A stretch of DNA of 64,000 nt from NCBI RefSeq assembly GCF_028207065.1, contig NZ_JAQLFP010000007.1:9243-73242 (forward strand), in the 5' to 3' direction. This DNA comes from Collinsella aerofaciens. Lineage in GTDB: Bacteria; Actinomycetota; Coriobacteriia; Coriobacteriales; Coriobacteriaceae. Every line of letters starts with the position of its first letter. Position 1 is the stretch's first letter. Below, piece after piece: positions 56,095 through 64,000 of the stretch. A program made the position numbers and the translations under genes. Under the pieces are notes generated by a model. It ran no database searches. It saw only the letters and a program-made list of their open reading frames with translations, and was not told where the DNA came from.

Positions 56095-57882
56095 CTACAT
56101 CAGGCGCAGGCTGACGTCCTTGAGCTGGGCGCCAGAAACGGCACTCGGGGCGCCTGACATAAGGTCGGAGCCGCTGGCCGTCTTGGGGAACGCCATGACG
56201 TCGCGGATGGAGTCGGAACCGGTGAGCAGCATGCACACGCGGTCCAGGCCAAGAGCGAAACCGCCCATCGGGGGCGCACCAAACTTGAGCGCCTCCATGA
56301 GGAAGCCGAACTGCGACTCGGCGCGCTCTTCGGTAAAGCCCAGGAGCTTGAGCATGGACATCTGCATCTCGGCGTTGTGGATACGCATACCGCCGCCGCC
56401 GGCCTCAAAGCCGTCCATGACAAAGTCGTAGGTGCACGAACCGGCTGCCAACGGATCGGCCTCGATCTTGGCGATGTCGGTCTCGGTCGGCAGGGTGAAG
56501 GGCTGGTGCTCGGCTGCATAGGCCTTGCGATCCTCGTCCCAGTGGAACAGCGGGAAGTTGACGACCCACAGGAAGTCGTGGCCCTCGCGCTTGATCTCGA
56601 GCGCGTTGGCCATGTGGGAACGCATGCCGCCCAGGATCTCGTCGGAGAGCAGGCGCGGGCCGGCGGCAAACATCACAAGGTCGCCGGGCTCGACGTCCAT
56701 GCGCTCGCGCAGAGCGGCCATCTCCTCGTCCGAGAAGAACTTGACGATGGGGCTGTTGATGGAGCCGTCCTCGCGGAAAGCGATCCAGGCAAGGCCCTTG
56801 GCGCCAAACGTGGAGGCCACGCCGGCAAGCTTATCGATCTTGGCGCGAGCCCAGGCACCGGCACCCTTGGCGTTGATGGCCTTGACGACAGAGCCCCCCT
56901 CGTTTGCGGCAGTCGCAAAGACCTTGAACTTGGAGTTGGCAAAGATGTCGGTCAGGTCGACCAGGTGCATGCCATAGCGGGTATCGGGCTTGTCGGAGCC
57001 ATAGGTGTCCATGGCCTCCCAGTAGTTCATGCGACGCAGCGGCGTGGGCATCTCGACGCCCATGCGGCCGAAGGCATCGGCCAGGACCTCCTCGAGCGCG
57101 CTCATGACGTCGTTCTGGTCCACGAAGGACATCTCGATATCGACCTGGGTGAACTCGGGCTGACGGTCGGCACGCAGGTCCTCGTCGCGGAAGCACTTGG
57201 CAACCTGGTAGTAGCGCTCGACGCCACCGACCATAAGCAGCTGCTTCAGGAGCTGCGGAGACTGCGGCAGGGCGTAGAAGTTGCCCGGCTGGATACGGCT
57301 GGGGACGATGAAGTCGCGGGCGCCCTCGGGCGTGGACTTGAACAGGGAGGGCGTCTCGACCTCCATGAACTCACGGTTGTGCAGCGCCTCGCGAATGGCA
57401 AAGGTAAAGTCGGAGCGCAGCTTGAGGTTGGCCATCATCTCGGGACGACGGAGGTCCAGATAGCGATAACGCAGACGGGTGTCCTCGCTGGTCTCGATAC
57501 CGTCCTCAATCTGGAACGGCGGGGTGACCGACGTGTTGAGCACCTCGGCATGATCGGTCAGGACCTCGATCTCGCCGGTCGCGAGCTTGGTGTTGGTGGT
57601 CTCCTCGCCACGGGCGCGCACGACGCCGTGAATCTTGATGGGCCACTCGGGACGCATGGTCTCGGCGATCTTAAAGGCATCGCCGTCGGAGTGCTCGGGG
57701 TCGAAGGTGAGCTGCGTGATGCCCTCACGGTCGCGAAGGTCGCAGAAGATAAGGCCGCCGTGGTCGCGGCGACGGCTCACCCAACCGGTGAGGGTGACCT
57801 CTTCGCCCACGTTCTCGAAGCGAAGCTCGCCGCAGGTACGGGTGTGCATGGAATGCTCATCGATGGGACGGGTCTGGCTCAT
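56095..57882 (-). CDS. aspS: Aspartyl-tRNA synthetase
   Basis: 595 residues, bacterial type with GAD insertion. It has an N-terminal OB-fold anticodon domain (GWVSRRRDHGGLIFCDLRDREG), class II motif 2 in FRDEDLRADRQPEFTQ, the insertion domain (about 290-420) and motif 3 in GGFALGLDRVCMLL. It charges tRNA-Asp with aspartate. ATG 57882 is set by GGAGG 9 bases upstream; an in-frame ATG 33 bases later is possible. The gene is on its own. Confidence 0.96.
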   Translation of the reverse strand: MSQTRPIDEHSMHTRTCGELRFENVGEEVTLTGWVSRRRDHGGLIFCDLRDREGITQLTFDPEHSDGDAFKIAETMRPEWPIKIHGVVRARGEETTNTKLATGEIEVLTDHAEVLNTSVTPPFQIEDGIETSEDTRLRYRYLDLRRPEMMANLKLRSDFTFAIREALHNREFMEVETPSLFKSTPEGARDFIVPSRIQPGNFYALPQSPQLLKQLLMVGGVERYYQVAKCFRDEDLRADRQPEFTQVDIEMSFVDQNDVMSALEEVLADAFGRMGVEMPTPLRRMNYWEAMDTYGSDKPDTRYGMHLVDLTDIFANSKFKVFATAANEGGSVVKAINAKGAGAWARAKIDKLAGVASTFGAKGLAWIAFREDGSINSPIVKFFSDEEMAALRERMDVEPGDLVMFAAGPRLLSDEILGGMRSHMANALEIKREGHDFLWVVNFPLFHWDEDRKAYAAEHQPFTLPTETDIAKIEADPLAAGSCTYDFVMDGFEAGGGGMRIHNAEMQMSMLKLLGFTEERAESQFGFLMEALKFGAPPMGGFALGLDRVCMLLTGSDSIRDVMAFPKTASGSDLMSGAPSAVSGAQLKDVSLRLM

Positions 57883-58138
57883 ACCAGTGATCCTCCTTTA
57901 TGGATCTGTGCCGCCCCGTGTCGTTCCGGGCGGCGTCGTACAGATTTGCCCAGCCTGCGTAAACCGCGCAGCCAGACATGGCGTTCTATCTTATCGCACT
58001 CGCGTCGATGTGCCGCGAAAAAGTGGCTCCTGCCCAAAGACTTGACGGAGACGAAACAATTGACGCGCCGCGACACCCGCCCGCGCTCGTCACGTGCGAC
58101 AATATGCCCCAATAAAACAGCACTCGGAAAGGCCCACC

Positions 58139-58774
58139 ATGACTGCACGCCTCATCGTTATGGATATCGACTCCACGCTCATCAACCAGGAAGTCATCGA
58201 CCTGTTGGGCGAGGAGGCCGGCGTGGGTGAGCAAGTTGCACAGATCACCGAACGCGCCATGCGCGGCGAGCTTGACTTTAAGCAGGCGCTCGAGGAGCGC
58301 GTGGGGCTGCTTGCCGGCCTGGACAAGAGCGTGTTCGAGCGCACCTTTGAGCGCGTGACGTTTACCCCCGGCGCGCTGGAGCTTGTGCGCTCGGCACACA
58401 GCAAGGGCTGGAAGGTCGGCGTGGTGAGCGGCGGTTTCCACGAGGTCGCTGACAAAATCGTGGCTGCCGCGGGTATCGACTTCTGCCTGGCCAATCGTCT
58501 GGAGGTCGTGGACGGCAAGCTCACCGGTAAGTTGGCTGCCGACATTGTGACCAAGGAGTCCAAGCTCATCCAGCTGCTGGACTGGGCAGTTGAGTGCGGC
58601 GTCGATATGGCCCACACCGTCGCGATCGGCGACGGTGCCAACGACATCCCCATGATTCAGGCCGCGGGCACGGGCATCGCGTTTTGTGCCAAGCCCAAGA
58701 CGCGCGAGGCCGCCCCGTTTGCCATCGACGAGCGCAACCTGATGCTCGCCATGGACATCATCCTGCGCGACTAG
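58139..58774 (+). CDS. serB: Phosphoserine phosphatase
   Basis: 211 residues, HAD fold. Motif I DIDSTLI (residues 9-15), motif II VVSGGF, motif III lysine in TKESKL and motif IV IGDGANDIPMI. It dephosphorylates phosphoserine, the last step of serine synthesis. No N-terminal ACT domain is present. ATG 58139 follows GGAAAGG. It is divergent from aspS and about 115 bases ahead of larB. Confidence 0.92.
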   Translation: MTARLIVMDIDSTLINQEVIDLLGEEAGVGEQVAQITERAMRGELDFKQALEERVGLLAGLDKSVFERTFERVTFTPGALELVRSAHSKGWKVGVVSGGFHEVADKIVAAAGIDFCLANRLEVVDGKLTGKLAADIVTKESKLIQLLDWAVECGVDMAHTVAIGDGANDIPMIQAAGTGIAFCAKPKTREAAPFAIDERNLMLAMDIILRD

Positions 58775-58888
58775 CCAATCCGTCTAGCAATTGAATCAGT
58801 CTGTCCTATAGTTTCCGAACAATTCTGTCTAAGTGTTCGGAAACATACCCTTTGAGTGCTAGACTTTGCGCCGTCGAAGGGAGCATAT

Positions 58889-59671
58889 ATGGATAAGCGA
58901 GATCTTGAGCAATTGCTGAGCGATGTTGCCGGCGGGGCAGTCACCCCTGCCGACGCCCTCACGCGCATCCAGACGGCTCCGACCGCCGATTTGGGCTTTG
59001 CGCAGCTCGATCTTTCGCGCGGGGTGCGCCAGGGAGCCGGCGAGGTTGTCTACGGGGCCGGTAAAACCGCCGATCAGATTGCCGCCATTATCGAAGCACT
59101 GCGCGATGCCGGCCAGGAGCGCATCCTGGTCACGCGCCTGGATGCCGAAAAAGCCGCGCGCACCGCTGAGCTTCTTGGCAACGGCATCGACCTGGGATAT
59201 GTCCCGGACGCACAGCTCGCCCTCGTGGGCGGCAAGCCCTCCCCTACCGGCAACGGACGCATCGTCGTCGCCTGCGCCGGTACGAGCGACCTGCCCGTCG
59301 CCGAAGAAGCCGCGTTGACGGCCGAGTTCTACGGCAACGAGGTCGATCGCCTCTACGACGTGGGTGTCGCCGGCCTGCACCGCCTGCTCGCGCATGCCGA
59401 GGAACTTGCTCAGGCGCAGGTGATCATCGCCATTGCCGGCATGGAGGGCGCACTGGCGAGCGTTGTCGGCGGCCTGGTGAGCTGTCCGGTCATCGCCGTT
59501 CCCACCAGCGTGGGCTACGGCGCAAGTTTTGGTGGCGTAGCCGCGCTGCTCGCCATGCTCAACTCCTGCGCCAGCGGCGTTTCGGTCGTCAATATCGACA
59601 ACGGCTTTGGTGCCGCCTACCAGGCAAGTCTTATCAATCATCTGAGCGCCGGCACGCCCTGCGCCCGTTAA
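58889..59671 (+). CDS. larB: LarB, nickel-pincer cofactor biosynthesis carboxylase
   Basis: 260 residues, AIR-carboxylase-like fold. The family motif VVACAGTSDLPVAEEA and the glycine-rich VGYGASFGG near the C-terminus are clear. LarB carboxylates and hydrolyses nicotinic acid adenine dinucleotide to begin synthesis of the nickel pincer nucleotide used by lactate racemase. ATG 58889 has AGGGAG 7 bases upstream. It is followed by larC after 10 bases. larE, the sulfur-transfer enzyme, is not in the window. Confidence 0.93.
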   Translation: MDKRDLEQLLSDVAGGAVTPADALTRIQTAPTADLGFAQLDLSRGVRQGAGEVVYGAGKTADQIAAIIEALRDAGQERILVTRLDAEKAARTAELLGNGIDLGYVPDAQLALVGGKPSPTGNGRIVVACAGTSDLPVAEEAALTAEFYGNEVDRLYDVGVAGLHRLLAHAEELAQAQVIIAIAGMEGALASVVGGLVSCPVIAVPTSVGYGASFGGVAALLAMLNSCASGVSVVNIDNGFGAAYQASLINHLSAGTPCAR

Positions 59672-59681
59672 GGAGCATTCC

Positions 59682-60620
59682 ATGTCCAATCATCAGCACA
59701 CGCTTATCATCGACGGCACCTCGGGCATCAGCGGCGATATGACCGTCGCGGCCCTGCTCGACCTGGGCGCCAGCGAGGAGCACCTGCGCGAACAGCTCGC
59801 CACGCTGCCGGTCGACGGCTTTACGATCGCCGTCACACGCGTAAGCAAGCATGGCATCGACGCCTGCGATTTCGACGTCCAGCTTGCAGAGGAGCTCGAG
59901 AACCACGATCACGATATGGCCTGGCTCTACGGCAACGAAGCAGCTGCCGAGCACACGCACGAGCATGAGCACCACCATCATGATCATGGCGAGCACGAAC
60001 ACGAGCACTGCCACGAGCATGACCACGACCACGAGCATGACCACGACCACGAGCATGACCACGACCACGAGGGTCACCATCACGCCCACCACCATCACCA
60101 CCGTTCTTTGGCTGACGTCACCGCCATCATCGATGGCTCGCAGTTAAGCGATGGCGCCAAGCGTCGCGCCCTCGCCATTTTTTCCGTACTCGCCGCTGCC
60201 GAGGCCAAGGCTCACGGCAAAACGCCCGAGACCGTCATGTTCCACGAGGTGGGCGCCGTCGATTCCATCGTCGACGTCTGCTCTGTCGCCATCTGCCTCG
60301 ATGACCTGGGTATTGAGGACATCGTGGTCGAGTCGCTCTCCGAGGGTCACGGTACCATCCGTTGTGCCCACGGTCTCATGCCCATTCCCGTCCCCGCTGT
60401 CGTCAACCTGTGCCAGGCGGGCAATATCGCCCTCACGCCCGCACCAGTCGCCGGCGAGCTTGTGACGCCCACGGGCGCCGCCATCGTCGCCGCACTGCGC
60501 ACGTCCGAGCACCTGCCGGCCCGCTACCGCATCGAGGCCGTCGGCTACGGCGCCGGCAAGCGCCCCTACGAGGGTTGCTCCGGCACGCTCCGCTGCCTGC
60601 TCGTTGACGCGGACGCATAG
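59682..60620 (+). CDS. larC: LarC nickel insertion protein, LarC1-length, with His-rich insert
   Basis: 312 residues. The start LIIDGTSGISGDM and the later MFHEVGAVDSIVDV and VTPTGAAIV are LarC motifs. Residues 90-140 are almost only His, Asp and Glu, a nickel reservoir as in many metallochaperones. It ends shortly after YGAGKR, where full LarC continues for more than a hundred residues (the CTP-using C-terminal part). In Lactobacillus plantarum that part is joined by programmed frameshift. Here the next gene begins 2 bases later, so the C-terminal part is absent from this locus. Confidence 0.88.
   Translation: MSNHQHTLIIDGTSGISGDMTVAALLDLGASEEHLREQLATLPVDGFTIAVTRVSKHGIDACDFDVQLAEELENHDHDMAWLYGNEAAAEHTHEHEHHHHDHGEHEHEHCHEHDHDHEHDHDHEHDHDHEGHHHAHHHHHRSLADVTAIIDGSQLSDGAKRRALAIFSVLAAAEAKAHGKTPETVMFHEVGAVDSIVDVCSVAICLDDLGIEDIVVESLSEGHGTIRCAHGLMPIPVPAVVNLCQAGNIALTPAPVAGELVTPTGAAIVAALRTSEHLPARYRIEAVGYGAGKRPYEGCSGTLRCLLVDADA
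59949..60101 (+). repeat. His/Asp/Glu-rich repeat tract inside larC
   Basis: An 18-bp unit (GACCACGACCACGAGCAT) is repeated nearly three times at 60021-60071 within a longer CAC/CAT-rich stretch encoding residues 90-140. Repeat number may vary between strains. Its role is nickel binding by family analogy. Confidence 0.85.
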
Positions 60621-60622
60621 CC

Positions 60623-61162
60623 ATGGATGCCCGCAAGGCAAAAAGCCGCGCTGCCATCGTTGCGGCGTTCTCCGAGCTGCTGCGCGAAGAGGACTACGGC
60701 AAGATCACCGTCGGCGACATTATCGCTCGCGCCCATGTGGGTCGGGCCACGTTCTATGGCCTCTTCAAGAGCAAAGATGACCTACTGTCCGAACTCGTGA
60801 GCGACATCTGCACCCACGCCCTCGACGACGATGGCACACCGCTCGATGATCCGCTCGTACAAGTCGAGCATATCCTCAACAACCTCTGGGAACGCCGCCA
60901 GGGCGTACGAGCCCTCGTAGCCGGCGCCGGCTCACGCGTCTTCGCCGACTGCCTACGCAAGACCATCATGTCACGAGCAGCCGAAACCGTCCCCACCGAC
61001 CCAAACGGCCCCGCCGCCACCATGGACCGAAGCTTCCTACTACACCACATAGCCTCAAGCTTCGTAGGAATGGTCCAATGGTGGGCCTGGCACAACTTCC
61101 AAGCCGACAAAGCCGACGTAGCCAAAGACTACCTATCAGCCATAAAGCCTCTCTTCACCTAA
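60623..61162 (+). CDS. TetR family transcriptional regulator
   Basis: 179 residues. The helix-turn-helix is in ITVGDIIARAHVGRATFYGLFKSKDDLL. The C-terminal ligand domain resembles TetR_C_33-type regulators. It begins 2 bases after larC, so it is co-transcribed and may regulate the lar genes. The 3' third uses A-ending codons (CTA, GTA, TCA, ATA) much more than the first half, which may mark a recombination boundary near 60900. Confidence 0.85.
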   Translation: MDARKAKSRAAIVAAFSELLREEDYGKITVGDIIARAHVGRATFYGLFKSKDDLLSELVSDICTHALDDDGTPLDDPLVQVEHILNNLWERRQGVRALVAGAGSRVFADCLRKTIMSRAAETVPTDPNGPAATMDRSFLLHHIASSFVGMVQWWAWHNFQADKADVAKDYLSAIKPLFT

Positions 61163-61317
61163 GTAAGAAGCTCATCCCAAAGCATCACCCCAACCCAGGG
61201 CGCCACGCATCCCAAAGTGTCAACAACAGCTCAACGCCCCTATCAGCAACAAGCCCCTCCCATCCAAATTCAGATATATGTTGGGTTGCTTGCTCGAGCG
61301 CAGCAAAGATCCCACAG

Positions 61318-61440
61318 CTGGCCGCATGGGGTAACTTCCCAGCGCATTCCGCAGGACGCAAAAAGGCTCGCCGCACGAAGTGCGCAGCGAGCCTTTTTGC
61401 ATGTCCGAGGACGCGCTGGGAAGTTACCCCATGCGGCCAG
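61318..61440. repeat. Family-5 123-bp near-perfect palindrome between convergent tetR and larD
   Basis: The outer arms 61318-61345 and 61413-61440 match at all 28 positions. An inner stem GCAAAAAGGCTCGC/GCGAGCCTTTTTGC (61358-61371 and 61387-61400) and a small central CGCAC-GAA-GTGCG loop complete it. T-runs on both strands make it a strong bidirectional terminator. A second member begins at the right end of the window. 61163-61317 shows nothing else. Confidence 0.85.
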
Positions 61441-61462
61441 CGGACAACTATGTAGCCTCAGA

Positions 61463-62194
61463 CTAGAACATGCCCAAGAAGCCATGCACAAACAGCGCGG
61501 CCACAATAGCACCGACAAACGGCGCGATGCCAGGAACAAGCAGGCCGTACTTCCAGTTGTTGTCAGCCTTGTTCTTAATCGGCAGCACCTGATAGGCCAT
61601 GCGAGGACCAAGGTCACGCGCCTGGTTCATGGCGAAGCCGGTGATGCCGCCCATGCCCATGCCGACAGCCCAAACGATCAGGCCGACGCAGATTGCGAGC
61701 ATCAGAACGTTCTCGCCGGCGCGGCTAGCGGCAGCAAGGATGGCGCTGATGAACACGAAGGTGCAGATAGCCTCGCAGAAGAAGTTACGAGCATAGTTCG
61801 TGCCCTCGGTGGTGGGGTTGGTCGAGAAGATGTTGCGCTGGGCAATGGGGTCGACGACGTCCTCGGAAGCCTTGAACTCATCGGCATACATAAACCAAGC
61901 GATCACGGCGCCCACAAAGCCGCCGAGCATATCGGCAAGCATGAAGGGGATGCAGTTGCCCCACGGCACCAGGCCGACGATGCACTGGGCAAGCACCATG
62001 GCGGGGTTCATGCACACAGCGCCACCAAAGACAAACAGGCAGACCGAGATGCCAAAGGACCAGGTGGTGATGGCAAACATATGGCCGGAGCCCTGATACT
62101 TGGTGCCCTTAAGCACGGTATCGCAGTGAACACCCACGCCAAAGACGATCATGAGGGCCGTTGCGCCGAATTCGCAGAGGAGTTTGGTAAGCAT
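61463..62194 (-). CDS. larD: MIP/aquaglyceroporin family channel, LarD-like
   Basis: 243 residues with six membrane helices and two half-helix loops. Loop B has CMNPAMV, a normal NPA. Loop E reads MNQARDLGPR, with NPA changed to NQA. LarD of Lactobacillus plantarum is a lactic-acid-permeable aquaporin encoded with larA, and the position here, 49 bases after larA on the same strand, fits. ATG 62194 has AAGG upstream. It ends against a 123-bp palindrome. Confidence 0.85.
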   Translation of the reverse strand: MLTKLLCEFGATALMIVFGVGVHCDTVLKGTKYQGSGHMFAITTWSFGISVCLFVFGGAVCMNPAMVLAQCIVGLVPWGNCIPFMLADMLGGFVGAVIAWFMYADEFKASEDVVDPIAQRNIFSTNPTTEGTNYARNFFCEAICTFVFISAILAAASRAGENVLMLAICVGLIVWAVGMGMGGITGFAMNQARDLGPRMAYQVLPIKNKADNNWKYGLLVPGIAPFVGAIVAALFVHGFLGMF

Positions 62195-62243
62195 AAAACC
62201 TTATCTTTCTTGTCGGTTATAAACGATTCGTTTAAGCCGCGCG

Positions 62244-63521
62244 CTAGTGCTGTGCGACAACAACACCCAGGCCATCGGGGATGACGGCGACCTTGGCATC
62301 GGCACCCTTCATCTCAAAGGCGAGCTTGAGCGCTTCCTCGATAGTGTTGACCGGCGTCATGTGCATATCCTTGAGCATCTGGTGATCGCACAGGTCGGTG
62401 ACCATGATCACAGGGTGATGTGCCAGGATGCGGGCAAAGATCTGGCTCGTCCACTGATCGGGCAGGGTCTCGTCCTTAGGACGATCGATGCAGGCGCGCT
62501 CAAACTCTGCCGGATCGTTGTCGGCGATGTTGTGATAGAAGCCCTCGCCGCCGTGACCGTCGGCACAACCGGCGACGTCGATGATCACACCGCCCTCGGG
62601 AAGCGTGGCCTCGGCAGCGCACATGCCCTTCACAGCCTGATAGATGTTCTGGTCGAGCGGGTAGCCGCCGTTGGTGGTGATGGCAATCTCGCACTCGACG
62701 GGCTCAACGCCGGCAAGGCTCTTCACGAACTCGCAGCCGGCCTCGTGCGCCTTGTGGATGTCGCCGGCAAAGGAGCCGATGACCTCGTGCTTGCCATTGA
62801 GCACCACGTTGAGCACAAAGGCAAGGTGAGCCATCTCGGCGGCGGCGAACATGTCCTCACTCACGTGGTTGTGGCACAGGTTGCCGGCACGCGAGTGGGA
62901 ATCGTTTACAAACTGACCATTGTGGTTGTACATGATGGTCTTGTAGCTGGCAATGCCGGGCAGGACGGACTTGCGGCTACCAGAGAAACCGGCAAAGAAG
63001 TGCGGCTCAATAAAGCCCTAGGCAAGCAGCAGATCGCAATCGGCGGCAATCTTGTTGATGATGCACTCGCCACCAGAAGGCAGGGTGCCGATCTTTTTCA
63101 TCATGCTGTCGTCAGTCGCAACGTGCATAACGATTTCCTCGTTAGCGACGATCTCCTCGCCGTACTTGTTAACGAGTTCCTCGTGCGTCGAGGGGCGATG
63201 CATGCCGGTCGCGACCAGGATGCGCACACGCGCCTCGGGAGCGGCAGCGTGGATGTGATGCAGCAGAATAGGCATCGTCACACGCGAGGGAACGGGACGC
63301 GTATGGTCGGAGCTAATGATGACGATATCCTTCTTGCCAGCACAAAGCTCCTCGAGCGAAGGCGAGCCGTAAGGGTTGGAAAGCGACTCCTCCACCAGCT
63401 CTTCCTGCGATTTCGTGGTCTTAAACTCGTTTTGATGACCTTCCATCACACCCGCGAAGTTCTTATCCTCGAGCTCCAGATGCAACGTCTTGTGGTCAAA
63501 CGGCAGTTCACATTCAAACAA
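62244..63521 (-). pseudogene. larA: Nickel-dependent lactate racemase with an in-frame amber codon
   Basis: A 425-codon frame with one internal TAG at 63020-63018. Both sides read as LarA: SSDHTRPVPS, LVATGMHRPSTHEELVNKYG before it, GFIEPHFFAGFSGSRKSVLP, NGGYPLDQNIYQAVKG after it. The catalytic and cofactor residues of LarA (H108, H174, K184, H200 in Lactobacillus numbering) are all present. In LarA the residue at the stop is usually glutamate, so one G-to-T change explains it. The likely start is a TTG at 63521. Without suppression the product is a 167-residue fragment. The gene would interconvert D- and L-lactate. Confidence 0.85.
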
Positions 63522-63925
63522 TGACGAGCGCCCTCTTCCTTTCAACTGACACACTAGATAAACCGTTGGAAGGATACGCCGCTCACCGAAAAACACCACC
63601 GTCCACCGACTCATTAACACAACGTTCATATTTGACCCACAACAAAACAACCGCGATCCCAAACGGGACCGCGGCCGCTACAGTCATAAGTCGAGAAGCG
63701 CCACATGCATCTCAAACCCGATCGATAAGACGCGAGGCGCAAAGCGCACTTTAATCTCTTCAGCCCCAATCCCAGAAGACCGAGGACAAAGAGGCCCGAC
63801 GGGTTTCCCTCTGAATGCATTCCGCAGCACGAAGCCCCTTCCAAACGCGCGAAGCGCACTATATTCCCTCAGCCAGTATTCCGCCGAAGACAGGACATCG
63901 CAGGGGCTGCCGTATGTTTACTTTC
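63522..63925. other. Intergenic region upstream of larA, no gene seen
   Basis: About 400 bases without a credible coding region. It has one hairpin terminator (63651-63674). A short stretch near 63820-63850 (CATTCCGCAGCACGAAG) resembles a worn family-5 arm. A short minus-strand open frame here has low-complexity composition and no ribosome site. Confidence 0.5.
63651..63674 (-). terminator. Hairpin terminator facing a gene to the right
   Basis: CCGCGATCCC/GGGACCGCGG stem with loop AAAC, followed on the minus strand by TTGTTTTGTTG. It would end a transcript coming from beyond the right edge. Confidence 0.65.
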
Positions 63926-64000
63926 CGGCGCACTCCGCAGGACGCAAGAAGCCCTCGCCGCACGAAGTGCGCAGCGAGGGCTTCTTGCATGTCCGAGGAC
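63926..64000. repeat. Family-5 palindrome, second member, cut by the window edge
   Basis: The inner stem GCAAGAAGCCCTCGC/GCGAGGGCTTCTTGC (63944-63958 and 63974-63988) and the flanking CTCCGCAGGAC and ATGTCCGAGGAC correspond to 61318-61440. Stem bases differ from that copy but remain paired. The right outer arm lies beyond base 64000. Confidence 0.75.

Noticed and set aside
60021..60071. 18-bp tandem repeats as a possible CRISPR array
   Set aside because: The units are contiguous, without spacers, and encode a His/Asp tract in frame inside larC.
60600..60640. Programmed frameshift joining larC to a LarC2 part
   Set aside because: In the other frames the downstream sequence is tetR, starting 2 bases later; no LarC2-like peptide is readable.
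63018..63020. Pyrrolysine or other recoding at the larA amber codon
   Set aside because: There is no known Pyl in LarA and no context signal. The homologous residue is normally Glu, so a point mutation is simpler.
63626..63859. A 77-codon minus-strand frame near the right edge
   Set aside because: It crosses a terminator hairpin and a degraded repeat, lacks a ribosome site and has no family likeness.

Overview
The window looks like a gut Coriobacteriia (Actinomycetota) genome, most likely Collinsella. The reasons are a GC-rich, strongly biased coding style, a dense layout with most genes on the minus strand, actinobacterial-type proteins (a GlnR-like orphan regulator beside glnA, KdpFABC with KdpDE), and metabolism typical of an anaerobic fermenter: beta-glucoside PTS, Feo iron uptake, a lactate racemase cluster and an Ebg-type beta-galactosidase. 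No database was searched; assignments rest on motifs, lengths and gene order.

Layout. 1-4100: two minus-strand pilus genes, a large SpaA/FctA-type surface adhesin with a nine-G tract near its start and a second pilin cut by the window edge, with a set of 21-bp repeats far upstream. 4100-11800: HAD phosphatase, MFS transporter, a beta-glucoside module (phospho-beta-glucosidase, PTS IIBC, LicT antiterminator with its own RNA switch) and a histidine phosphatase. 11800-14300: molybdopterin genes moaA and a moaC-mobB fusion. 14400-22300: a nuclease-like protein, a heterodimeric ABC exporter, a MATE pump behind a MerR-type promoter, two gene relics and a Phd/PIN toxin-antitoxin pair. 22500-30700: ligA, htrA, GlnR-like regulator, glnA, LacI and GntR regulators. 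31200-34800: an AlbA_2 ATPase-like regulator and an old-yellow-enzyme flavoprotein. 35000-43300: kdpFABC divergent from kdpDE. 43400-47400: feo locus with iron-box-like operators, then an HPr-like protein. 47475-49208: an IS256-family element with exact 8-bp target duplication, inserted into another palindromic repeat. 49300-55800: amino acid permease and ebgAC divergent from a LacI repressor with three operators between. 55800-64000: aspS, serB and the lar (lactate racemase) cluster larB-larC-tetR facing larA-larD; larA carries an in-frame amber codon.

The most striking non-gene structure is the number of dispersed palindromic elements. At least six families recur within 64 kb, mostly just downstream of minus-strand genes, where several can act as terminators. 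Two 160-bp copies and a 123-bp near-perfect palindrome stand out. Regulation visible in sequence includes a licT leader in which a RAT hairpin competes with an anti-Shine-Dalgarno/terminator pairing, a 19-nt-spacer MerR promoter, an 11-bp direct repeat in the kdp divergent region, a triple LacI operator, a vapBC operator and DtxR-like boxes at feo. No tRNA, rRNA or CRISPR array was seen.
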